Source: Otis tarda (lineage: Eukaryota > Chordata > Aves > Otidiformes > Otididae). Taken from it: DNA of 64,000 bases. Numbering within the stretch: the first letter of the stretch is position 1; each line of letters begins with the position of its first letter. Below the pieces are notes generated by a model that searched no databases, was not told the origin of the DNA, and worked only from the letters and a program-made list of their open reading frames with translations. The translations under genes and the position numbers were made by a program. The DNA is taken from the NCBI GenBank assembly GCA_026413225.1, contig CM048575.1, forward strand, positions 3,996,001 through 4,060,000, in the 5' to 3' direction. Positions 49,141-58,170 of this stretch are shown here, piece by piece.

Positions 49141-49439
49141 TGTACAGGGGCTGGCACAACCACAGTCCTGAAATAAGCAGAGTGGAGCTGAGCCCAGTTC
49201 TTCCTCGAAGCAGCTAACATGAAGCAGATGGTGTGGTTCCTGAGCTGAGGCTAGAAAAACCTTTAAATTTGGACTTCAGGATCCTAAGAAATACATCCAT
49301 GTTACCAGCAGGCTTTCAGGCTGAACAGCAGCATGCTACATAAACACCAGGCAGTACCAAAGCCAGGCCTCAGCCACACAGACTGTAATCGTAATCGAAA
49401 CAGTCAAACCATTATAAACACCCCTTCAAAAACTGTATT
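49141..49439. other. Intergenic gap left of AUNIP
   Basis: About 300 bp of unremarkable sequence between the duplicated unit and the AUNIP poly-A signal. It may include sequence downstream of the AUNIP cleavage site. No gene is visible. Confidence 0.6.
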
Positions 49440-49445
49440 TTTATT
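49440..49445 (-). terminator. AUNIP polyadenylation signal
   Basis: TTTATT on the plus strand is AATAAA on the minus strand, 207 nt downstream of the AUNIP stop. It is the first canonical signal I see after the coding end. Confidence 0.6.
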
Positions 49446-49651
49446 AAAGTAAAATTTCAGAGAACAAAGAGGTTCTGCCCATTGCATGGGTCTACTGCAT
49501 GTGCTGGCTACCCCACATACATAGAAACAATGGGCACACTTACCTAATTCCGACTGCTTTCTTACAAAAAAATGCTTTCCTGAGGCTTCACAAGGTCATT
49601 AAGCAACCTAGTCAGGGTTGCTAAACACCTATCAGGGTTGTTAAACACCTA

Positions 49652-50580
49652 TCAGTGTTTAATCACTCTGTTCCCTTCTGAATCCTGCGTGAACAGCAAA
49701 TCATAGCACACATCTAATCGCTGCTCTCCCGGTTTGCTCAAACTGCTCTTGGCACAGCCCTTGTAGGGAGAGTCGGGGAGCTGCCTGCGAGAGCTGCCCC
49801 TGTTCCTGCCAGGAGACGGGAGGTTCCAGCAGCGGTGAGAGATGACTCTGTTCCCCTCTGAATCCTGGCTGAAGAGCTGCCTGCAGGGACTGCCCAGTCC
49901 CCTCTCGCTCCCACACGCCTCCTCGGCTGAGCCGGCACCAGCGTTCTGGCTGCGCTCTCTCAGAGGCTGTCCTCTGGCTGGTCTTTGTGGAGATGAATCC
50001 AAGCCAGCAGCCCAGGTAGTGTCTCTCATTATAGTAGGCTTTATATTCTCAGTCTCAGTGAAATCAATTAAAGAATTAACACTGCTCGACCGGTGTAGTT
50101 TCTTATTCTGGTTTGCACCGAGCCTTGGTTGGAAATCGAGTCTAGTCTTTGCCTCCTCTGGGAGCAGCTGGCCCTCTCGTTCGTTTATCTCGCAGTCTAA
50201 AGTTACGCTGCAGCTTGCTGAAACCATTCCTCCAGCAAGTAAGTCAGACACGTTTCTGTGAGCGATGATCCGGTTGCCCTCTGAATCCTGGGTGAAGCTG
50301 AAGAAGCAGCAATCCTCTCCCGCCCCACTCTCCCCGTGGGACTCTGCTTGTAACAAGCAAGAGTCTGGCGAAGGAGTCGATGAGACCAGTGCTTTCTGTG
50401 CACGATGCTGGGCTGTAACCCGCACCCTCTCCTCAGCTCTGAAGGATTCCTTCTGGGCTTCCTCCATCTGCGGCAAAGCCAAGATCTTCACAGGAAAGGC
50501 AGTCAAAGAAATACCTTTTTCTTTACAGACTTTATTTGAGATGAAAGGAGATGGCCTGGAGTTTTCCTTGCCTTTTCCAT
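49652..50580 (-). CDS. AUNIP: AUNIP coding exon 3 (large, C-terminal)
   Basis: The exon starts after the acceptor TTGTTTTCAG with DGKGKENSRPSP and ends with VIKH and a TGA stop at 49652-49654. It carries three copies of a QDSEGNR motif at residues 171-184, 312-325 and 372-385 (genome 50258-50299, 49835-49876 and 49655-49696). Human AUNIP, as I recall it, has two. An upstream in-frame ATG at 50620 is intronic. Confidence 0.9.
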
Positions 50581-53143
50581 CTGAAAACAACATGGAATTG
50601 GTTAAAGCCAGAGCTGGCACACATATTTCTCAAGGTTAGTCACTACCCACAGCATCATTATTTGATGCTTGAATCAACTGCTGCTTTCCTGCTCCTTCAA
50701 GTAGCGCCACAAAGACTGTTCTACGCTGCTGAGCATTGCTGCTGCTGAGGCTGCAATGAAATGGCAGCCTAAAACATTGGAATGGTTCAAAAAAAGTAAG
50801 CTTCCCTCACATGAGATGCAAGAGATGCTCCAGCTTTAGCTTCTCTGCCTTCCTCCTCTCAGCCTTCCAGGCACTTCACCTATGACAGTGCCTTTAATAG
50901 CAGCAGCTCAAGAGTTACCAAATAAAAATCGCACAGTGAAACTTCTACAGCTTGCATTCATCACCTGATGAAGGCATCAAGTCCCACATTTGCTTCTGAA
51001 ACCATTTAATATAAAATCTAACATAATTAACTTCTCAGTATAAGAGAGCTCATCCCCAAATCAGCTTACGCTAAAAGAAAAAAATAATACAAATAAGAAA
51101 TACTCCAGCATCTTAAATCCTACAGACCTCTGACGAAACACCAGCAGCATTCAATGAATAGAAACACACACAGTGAGTAAGTGAATGCAATCAATGGAGG
51201 GAATCAAACGAAAAAGAGAAAGCACACAACACATTCAGAAGGAGTAGGAGTAACAAATCCAAAGCAAAAACCATCAATGGCCCTGTCACAACACAAAAAT
51301 TCTGTTAAATAATTAAATTGTACCATTTTTCTAATGCTTCCTCTACTCTGCTTATTGCTAAACTAGTTTAATGTTGATGAACTTACAATATACAAACATA
51401 ACTTGAAATATACAAACAACTACACAATCCTACACTGCTGGTTTCTGCATCCATTTCTCTCCATATTTGTTAATTTAAGACCCACAGACAAATCCCAGTT
51501 TTTTGTATTCCAGAGCACAAAGACAGCCTCAAAAGCACAGAGGTTGTGAGTTGGCTTAATCAGCTTAAATATTCCAGTTACCTCATGATTCCTTCGTTGG
51601 TTCAGTTAGGATTAAACATTGCATTCTTTAGAAAAGGCATTGTCCAACCCTTCATAAAAAGCTTTCCTCGCTCACCTCCCTCCAACCCCCTTACAGGAAG
51701 GTTGCTTGACCCAAGTAACGTTAAGTTTCACTTCCAGCTGTAATGTTCTTCCAAGGGCGTTTAACAGAGAACTTAGGGCTGCTATCGTTTAGAACAAACC
51801 TGGCAGTAATGCCCTGGGTGCTGCCCCTTCCCCGGGCAGGGAGAGCTGCCCATGGGACACTGCTGGCCTGGTGCTCCTGCCTGGACCGCGCAAGGCCCCA
51901 GCCAAAGTGGCATTCCCGCCTGGGCCGCCCTTTATGTGATACTGTCGGGCAACCCAGAACGGGACATTTTGCCACCTGGACAGTTTGTATCAGCATTCGG
52001 GCTGGGTCAGGCTTCCCAAGGCTCCACTGAATACTCCAGTTTTGTAGGGAGTAAAGCCTGGTGCATTATTTACAATTCAGGTTGCTCTCCAGTGAAGACT
52101 GTGACTGCTATTAGTTACACTTTAGTCTAACACTGTAAAAGGTGCCTGCACGTAGATTAACCATCACAATAAAATCCTTTCAGGGAGTTCAAACCTTTAA
52201 CCTTTACGCTCTTAGATAAAAAACGCGCTTTTCTTCCTAGTAAAGCTGCCAAGAAATAAAGCAAGCTGAGTTTCCTATTACAGCCTGAAACTACTTGCCT
52301 ACAGAGGCTGTTCCACATTACCTGCCTGAGGGCTGAAGAAGGCAGAAATGGTGGTTTGCTTGGTGCATGGCTGAGAGGCTCTTGTCTGCATGAAACTGAT
52401 AGAGGCGTGCTTCCTTTCCAGAACTCGACTAGATATTTTTGTCTTGACTGTGAGAGACTGAGTAGGGAAAAAAAAAAACCAAGTAGAAGGTGAATATATG
52501 CCATTAAAAACAAGCCTACCCTTCTTTCAGGGTCATAGCATAGTTCCCACCTTTGTTAAATCATAGAATGGTTTGGTTTGGAAGGGATCTTAAAGATCAT
52601 CTAGTCCAACACCCCTGCCCTGGGCAGGGAAACCTTCACCAGGTCACTCAAGGCCTCACCCAACCTGGCCTTGAACCCTGCCAGCGACGGGGCAGCCACA
52701 GCTCCTCTGGGCACTCTGTGCCAGTGCCTCACCGCCCTCACAGGGAAGAATTTCTTCCTTGTATCTAATCTAAACCTACCCTCTTCCAGTTCAAAACCAT
52801 TACCCCTTGTGCTGTCCCCACATGCCCTTGTCAAAGGTCCCTCCCAGTTTTCTCGCAGGCAGATGCTTCAGCTCTTCCTGGGACACCATCCCAGCACGGC
52901 TGAGGTTGGAAGCGGCCCATGGGGGTCTCTTTGTCCGACCCCCTGCACACGCAGGACGCTCAGTCCGTGCGGTGCTGCACTGCCCGAGCTTTGCTAACCC
53001 CATCCCGCCCCCCTCACGCCTCCTGAAACGCCTCCCGCGCCGAGCCCCACCTGCGCCGCGCTCTGCTTCAGCTCGGCTGTGTCCAGCCAGACATCGCAGG
53101 CTTCGGCCTGCTGGGCCGGGCCGCCCCGGCGGCCGCGCTTCAT
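49652..53143 (-). CDS. AUNIP: AUNIP, Aurora A and ninein interacting protein
   Basis: AUNIP is a small, poorly conserved vertebrate protein that binds Aurora A and ninein at centrosomes and spindle poles and has a reported role in double-strand-break repair. Three coding exons (53051-53143, 52322-52457 and 49652-50580) join in phase to give 385 residues, against 357 in human. Exon 1 carries ACDVWLDTAELK, matching human ACGVWLDAAALK. Exon 2 ends TTISAFFSPQA, matching human RSIASFFTLQPG. The C-terminus LFTQDSEGNRVIKH matches the human C-terminal LFTQDSEGN motif. The middle is Ser/Glu-rich and probably disordered. The motif QTTISAFF at residues 65-72 fits a PCNA-interacting (PIP) box. The gene lies head-to-tail upstream of PAQR7's 3' end, as in human. 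Homology is clear at both ends and weak in the middle. Confidence 0.93.
50581..52321 (-). other. AUNIP intron 2
   Basis: A 1.7-kb intron of mostly unique AT-rich sequence. I see no repeat family or other gene. The open frames at 51721-52130 are weak and lie on opposite strands. Confidence 0.75.
52322..52457 (-). CDS. AUNIP: AUNIP coding exon 2
   Basis: A 136-nt exon between acceptor CCCTACTCAG, preceded by a strong pyrimidine tract, and donor GTAATG. It encodes SLTVKTKISSRVLERKHASI, then CTKQTTISAFFSPQA. Only this frame matches the family. One base is left over, forming GAT (Asp) with exon 3. Confidence 0.9.
52458..53050 (-). other. AUNIP intron 1
   Basis: Holds the CR1 tails at 52553-52950 and then GC-rich sequence leading into exon 1. 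Confidence 0.8.
52553..52950 (-). repeat. CR1 LINE tail plus a second fragment
   Basis: ATCATAGAATGGTTTGGTTT followed by ATCATCTAGTCCAACACCCC marks a reverse-oriented CR1 tail at 52555-52830. A second diverged piece (GCTGAGGTTGGAAGC...TTTGTCCGACCCC) follows at about 52893-52950. Both lie in AUNIP intron 1, next to its CpG-rich promoter. Confidence 0.85.
53051..53143 (-). CDS. AUNIP: AUNIP coding exon 1
   Basis: 31 codons from MKRGRRGGPAQQ to KQSAAQ, ending in phase 0 before donor GTGGGG. The start at 53143 was chosen because it places ACDVWLD at the same distance from the start as in human AUNIP. The exon is inside a CpG-rich segment. Confidence 0.9.
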
Positions 53144-53363
53144 CCCCGGCACCTGGCCGTCTGCCGTCCGGCCTCCCGGAGCTGAGCAGGGCCCCTCCTC
53201 GGGCCCCGGGGGAGGGCAGCGACCGCCGGCAGAGCGCGGCCGCTACCTCAGACGCGCGGCCCGGCCCGACTGCCCGCTCCCGCCATAGCCCCCCCCACGC
53301 AGGCGCCGTTCCCGCCCGTCGCCCGCCAACGACCACCGCGCGCGCGCCCGCAGTGGTGAGTGA

Positions 53364-53470
53364 CCAATCGGAGCGGCGGAACGGGATGAGCGGCGGGAGG
53401 AGCCCCGCCTACCCGGGGCCGTGCCCTATATAAGGCGCCGGGTCTTGTTGAGGAGACATGATGGCGGCGG
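53364..53470 (+). promoter_or_regulatory. Strong plus-strand CCAAT/GC/TATA promoter, divergent from AUNIP
   Basis: CCAAT lies at 53364-53368, a GC-box-like GAGCCCCGCC at about 53399-53408, and TATATAAG at 53427-53434. A start is expected near 53457. The ATGATGGCGGC that follows (53458-53468) resembles a YY1 site near a start. The spacing CCAAT-60-TATA-30-start is textbook. The AUNIP start codon lies 280 bp away on the other strand, so the region may act as a bidirectional promoter. Confidence 0.65.
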
Positions 53471-54118
53471 GCCGAGGCCTGAGGTGGGACTTGTGTGGCA
53501 TCGGACGGGTCCCGAGGTCGGGACCGGCCTGCGAGCAGCAGGAGAGGGGCGGCCCCTCAGAGGGGAGCAGCACAACACCCATTTTTGTGGGTTTTTTTTT
53601 TTCCTCTCTCAGGAGCTCTCCTGCCCCCAGCCCAGCTGTGTGCTAATCACAGCCCAAGCCCTGACCTTCCCCAGCTCTCTCCCCTTGTCTCTATAAGCCA
53701 CAGGTGTGGGGCAGCTGCAGGCCCAGCAGTTCCCTGCCCTGCATTTGCACACTTTGTGTGCTGCTAACCCCTGCAGCCTGCACGCAGGGTCTCCTCTGTC
53801 CTGTTACTGCCCCCACCAAATCCACCCCAACAGTGCTCCGTGCCTCTCCCACCCTCCCACCACAGAAGGGACTGGGCCCTGGCACTGCATGGAGGGTTCC
53901 ATACAATTCCCTAAGCCCTATAAAAGGGGCCTGAAGTGATATTAAATACATTGGCTACCTTTGTTTATGGTTTATACAGGCTCACCATGGTCTGACGCAA
54001 CTACCACATGGCATCTCCTTACCTTTTGCTGCAAGACCCCATAACTTCCAAGAACCCTTCCCAGCCCACCGCTGTTAGGGTACAGGGCTGCAGCACTAAC
54101 CACATTTTGTTCCAACTG

Positions 54119-54124
54119 TTTATT
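54119..54124 (-). terminator. PAQR7 polyadenylation signal
   Basis: TTTATT on the plus strand is AATAAA on the minus strand, about 236 nt after the PAQR7 stop codon at 54360-54362. Confidence 0.55.
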
Positions 54125-54135
54125 CAGACATGTGA

Positions 54136-54141
54136 AATAAA
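54136..54141 (+). terminator. Plus-strand polyadenylation signal
   Basis: AATAAA in GTGAAATAAACCAGTG. It is followed by TGTACC and TTTTAAG, a weak downstream U-rich region. It lies only 11 bp from the minus-strand AATAAA of PAQR7. Confidence 0.45.
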
Positions 54142-54359
54142 CCAGTGTACCATTTTAAGAGCAAGCTGGAACTAATTCTGAAATTAAAAAGCATAAAAAG
54201 CAGCTCTTGCTTTCTCTCCCTATAGAGTGCATCGCAGAGTAATAGTTCATGAAGCATTTCCTTCCTCTTCGCCTCCAGGTTTGTGGCCAGATTGATGCCA
54301 GCATCGCCACAGCTGGCTGCAGAGTTTGGATGAGCTCACCTGCTGCTCCTTCAGGGCTC

Positions 54360-55391
54360 TTACTCTTCTTTGAAGCTCAGCTTGTTCTTCACCTTCTGGG
54401 CCATGTAAGCAGCTGTGAGGACAGAGCAGGTCATGGTGAAGAGGCACAGGGCAGAGAATTTGTGTGCCAAATCACCCTGAAGAGTGGAATAAATCTGTCG
54501 CCTGGACTCATAGTCCAACACCACCGCCTCTATCTGTGCCAGCGTGCAGAGTACCAGGCACACGTGAAAAATCTGATGGCTCTGCCCAAAGAAGTGACAT
54601 TTCCCAGGGAACCACTTCTCAGGGTAGGGGTGCGAGAAAAAAAAGGCACCAATGAGGAAAAACAGCACTTGGCATTTGTGATACAGAAGGGCTGGGTCAG
54701 CTCCGTCGGAGAGTGGTGTGGTGTAGATGCGGTGGATCACGGGGCTGATGTCCAGCATGTACGCCAGGCCAGAGGGCAGCTCCTGGCAGAGCCGGCTCAG
54801 AAGGTGAGCAGACTGGTGGTACTGGTACTTGGCGTAGCAGGAGCCGGCGCAGGACAGCCAGGCTAGCATGGCAGCCACTGGCATGTAAAACCCCTGGATC
54901 TTCTCGTGCCAGCTTGGCTCGATGGCGTAGTAGTAGTGACACAGAGCGCTGCCATACTGGTAAATGGCAACTCCCACGTAGTCCATGAAGAAAAAGCTGT
55001 AGTGCCAGAACTCGGATTTGGCCTGCAGAAGGTGAGCGAGCGTGCTGAATGTCAGGTAGGTGATGGACGCCACAATGATGATGAGGAGGGGTTGGGCGTG
55101 CAGGTCCTCTCCAAAGTCCACCCGCTGTGAGAGCTGCTGGAATCGCAGCAGCAGGATCAGTGTGGCCACCAGATGGGTCCAGATGTTGATGGCCTCATTG
55201 TGCTGCTGGAAGAGTGTCGAGAAGTAATAGCGCCAGGTCTGCTGCACCGGCCGGTAGCCAGTGTGGATGTAGGGCTTCCAGAAGACCTTTGGCACCTCCG
55301 AACTGCTAACAGTGGAGGGAGAGAGGGGGACCAGCAGCTGAGGGACCTGAATTAAGAGGCGGCTAAGCTTTTCAGTGATGACTGTTGCCAT
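54360..55391 (-). CDS. PAQR7: PAQR7, membrane progestin receptor alpha
   Basis: PAQR7 (mPR-alpha) is a seven-transmembrane progestin receptor of the PAQR family at the plasma membrane, known for rapid steroid signalling, for example in oocytes and sperm. The intact 343-residue frame is similar in length to human (346). Diagnostic segments include FWKPYIHTGYRPVQQTWRYY, FQQHNEAINIWTHL, LAHLLQAKSEFWHYSFFF, DYVGVAIYQYGSAL, LDISPVIHRIY and DPALLYHKCQV. The presumed Zn-site residues are present: the Ser/His of STLAHLLQAKS, the Asp of FFMDYVG, and the HxxxH of SHQIFH. The start at 55391 (MATVITEKL) fits the family N-terminus; the upstream ATG at 55430 is probably intronic. The whole coding region lies in one exon, as in other vertebrates. 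It is most similar to mPR-alpha rather than mPR-beta (PAQR8) by the FWKPYI and YHKCQV segments and by synteny. Confidence 0.96.
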   Translation of the reverse strand: MATVITEKLSRLLIQVPQLLVPLSPSTVSSSEVPKVFWKPYIHTGYRPVQQTWRYYFSTLFQQHNEAINIWTHLVATLILLLRFQQLSQRVDFGEDLHAQPLLIIIVASITYLTFSTLAHLLQAKSEFWHYSFFFMDYVGVAIYQYGSALCHYYYAIEPSWHEKIQGFYMPVAAMLAWLSCAGSCYAKYQYHQSAHLLSRLCQELPSGLAYMLDISPVIHRIYTTPLSDGADPALLYHKCQVLFFLIGAFFFSHPYPEKWFPGKCHFFGQSHQIFHVCLVLCTLAQIEAVVLDYESRRQIYSTLQGDLAHKFSALCLFTMTCSVLTAAYMAQKVKNKLSFKEE

Positions 55392-55413
55392 GATGCAGAC
55401 GAACTCTGGGTCC
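55392..55413 (-). other. PAQR7: PAQR7 5' UTR part of the coding exon, with splice acceptor
   Basis: A good acceptor, TTTTGTGTGGCAG, ends at 55414, 22 nt before the PAQR7 start. This fits the vertebrate arrangement of a non-coding first exon followed by the single coding exon. Confidence 0.55.
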
Positions 55414-57500
55414 CTGCCACACAAAACCACCTTTGGGACAGAAATAAAGTTTTGCTGTGGAATTTAATAGTGACTTTACAAAAAAAAAAAAAAAACAAAA
55501 AAAAAACCAAAAAAAAACCCAACAGGCAGGGGATGTGTGAATGCTTTGCCTGTTTGGTTTTTTTTTCCCAAAGATATGTAAAATCATGCATGACTGGAGA
55601 ATGGCCTCATTAGAGCTGAAATAAAAGAATAACCAAAAATAGTAATAGGAAGGAGGCTGCAGGGAGATTTAAGAACCCCTGGAGTGCCCCATGCCACAAA
55701 GGCGACAGACTGTCTGGAGGAGGACAGAGGTGGAGGACACAAGTATGGGGTTAACTGACACAATAATTAATACACCGGGATGCATCAGTCCCTAGCTCAC
55801 CCCTTCCCAGCAGTTTGGGAACTACTAAACAAACTAAACATCCTAAATAAACTTCCCGCTCCAGGAGCGGTGCAGATTTTCCCCCTTGTAAACTGTCTGC
55901 AGGATCTGTCTTTCCAAATAACAATGAGCCACATTCCAACAAGCAGTGGGATGACCTGCTCTGCCTCACGAGGGGTGCATTTGAGAACATAAATAACTGT
56001 AATGCCAGTAACAGACAGCTCCTGATTTTCCATGCACAAGAACAACACAGCTCGAGTGAGTTCATCCTGTTGCATCACTGAGGTCCAGCAGTGTAATCTT
56101 TGCAAGCAAGCTTTCCATATTTACATTTTTGAGGCTGCTGTCCTTACCAAGATAAAGGCAGCCTTGCAGGCTTGTTCTGCCTTTGCACGGCACCCTTAAA
56201 AACATTGAGCAGAACATGCTCGAAATTAGATTTCCCTCCCCCTCTTTACCTGCTCTTGCTGAGACAAGTTCCAAGAAGAAAACAGCCCGACTCCTGTCCA
56301 GCTCCAGTGCTGATTTATGCCTCAACTCCTGGCAAGCGCAGTCATTTCAGGGACAGCTCAGACAGGAGAAACTCTTCAAAGTCTGGAACAGGAGGAGGAG
56401 GGGATGGGACTGTTTATTTTAAAAATCTGTAATTTCCTCATCAAAATGGAGCAGAGAGGTCTGTAACTCACGCCTGTCTGAAGCTGAGGAGCACAGATGC
56501 ACGTAAAACCAGGCTGTTTGCTGCTCAGCTTCCCTCTTGAATGTTCTTTTCCCACTTCGCCTCGTTAAAGAGGCTCCATGTCAAAAAACAACTGGCCTGG
56601 CTCAGGACAGCACCTTGTAGAGGGCAATCCCAACCCTCGTCTGGCCTCCTAAACCCTCCGGTAACACTGCAACACGCGCAGGCTGCCCATGAAAAATTAA
56701 CTTCATAAACCTCTTCCGGATTTGCAGCTACTGCGCTGAACGGAAAAAAAAAGCTCAAGTCCTGCCGGGGAGATACGGGCAAAAGCAGAACTTCCCACGT
56801 TAAGCTGTTTTGATCAAAATTCAATGGGCAGTTTTGGAAGAAAATGCTGCCCTTTGGCCACCTGGAGAACTTGCCCATGGGTCAGGGCTGCCACTGCCCA
56901 CGAGGACGCCTGGGCACGTGGGGAGGGAACTGCTCCACAGCGTGTCTGACCCTGTCACGGCTGCCAGGAGACACATTCCTGCAGAAAGGGCAGCCTTCGT
57001 TCTGCTCAGGGAGATGCTGTGGTAAAAGCAGCGCAGGAAAAGCTGCGTTCAGAGCAGCCAGGCACGAGGCAGGAAAGGGAGCAATGTTTACTTCAGGTCC
57101 TCCAAAACTTGTTGGAGCAGGACTTAATCTGCAAAGCTCTTCCTAGCTATGAAGCCTTGAGCAATGCTCGGTTACGAACGGAGCACATCCTGCGCGCTGC
57201 TGGAAATCATTAATCTGCCTTGCCCACTGAATAATAACCCCCACGTACCTATGCAGATGTCAATAACATTGCCTCAAATGCCTGTTGTTTCCTACAGAGC
57301 ATTTCCTTTCTCAAGCAGCATCCACCCATCCTGCTGAATTTTTTCTCCATGATACAGACACAGTCCTCAGCTGTTTACATGCCTGTTTGCTCCCGTGCAT
57401 ACGTCGTGTATTTAACCCTCTAAAGTATAAATTGTTTGGGTTTTTTTCAAGTTACAAACGGTTTCTTCTCAAGCACAAACTCACCGAGCCCCCTGTACAC
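55414..57500. other. Presumed PAQR7 5' intron
   Basis: About 2 kb of mixed sequence with an A-rich low-complexity run at about 55479-55518. No gene or known repeat is recognisable. The 117- and 104-codon minus frames here look random. Confidence 0.55.
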
Positions 57501-58170
57501 ATGAGCCGAGTGCGTTTTTGGAGGCGGGGGTCCAGGCCCGGGCAGTCTCTCCCTCCTCCCAGCAGAGCAGGGGCGCCAGCCCTGCCAAACCAACCCCCCA
57601 AACCCCTCCGGGTGTTGCCAGGGATCGATCCCCCTCTCCTGGGAATTCGCTTCCCGGCTGGGGGGCGGTACTTCTGGATGCGGGTGCAGCTGCAGATCGG
57701 GGTCGGTGGGGTCCTGGACCTTGCCCCCCCGCCCCGCGGGACCCCAGCCCCGGCCCCCCCGAGCCCCATCCCCGCCCAGGCACCTGTCGAACCCGCCGCA
57801 GCTCCGCTCCCCGCCGCCGAACGCCCAAGCCCCGCCGGACCGGGCTGCGCTTCCGCAGCGGCCGCCCCCTCTCCGCCGGACCCGCCCTGGCCGGCCCCGC
57901 TTCGGCACCGGCTCCCGCTCCCCGCCCCCAGAGCCCTCCGATGCCCGCTTACCCCCGGGCTCCGGGATGCTCCGGTTCCCATGCACCGGGACCCCGCTGG
58001 GCTGCTCCCAGCTGCTCTCCCTGTCGATTTACCTGTCACGGGCGGGGGAAGGTCAGAGACCGGCGGGGTGCCCGCCCCTGCCCGGCCGGGAGCCGCGGAA
58101 ACCGTTGCCTCTCCCGTTTCCCTCACCACACCCCCGCTACGGCTGGCGGCTGCTCCTGTAACTCGCTGCC
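57500..58170 (-). promoter_or_regulatory. CpG island, likely PAQR7 promoter and 5' exon
   Basis: A GC- and CpG-dense segment of about 670 bp upstream of PAQR7. On the minus strand a good donor GTAAGC at 57947-57952 follows AGCCCGGGG, so a non-coding first exon could end at 57953. No TATA box is visible. The long open frames on both strands (up to 312 codons) are Pro/Ala/Gly/Arg-rich, as expected from composition. Confidence 0.45.

Larger units (their letters stand above)
53457..54160 (+). ncRNA. Candidate short transcript of unknown function
   Basis: This is an inference. The unit is bounded by the TATA promoter at 53427 and the AATAAA at 54136-54141. A plausible intron runs from a GAG|GTGGGA donor near 53483 to a TTTTCCTCTCTCAG acceptor ending about 53610. 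If spliced there, the frame from the first ATG ends after about 19 codons. Unspliced, it gives 62 codons with no known similarity. I therefore call it non-coding. It would end tail-to-tail with PAQR7. Confidence 0.3.

Noticed and set aside
54249-54866. A 205-codon plus frame
   Set aside because: It is the antisense shadow of the PAQR7 coding exon.
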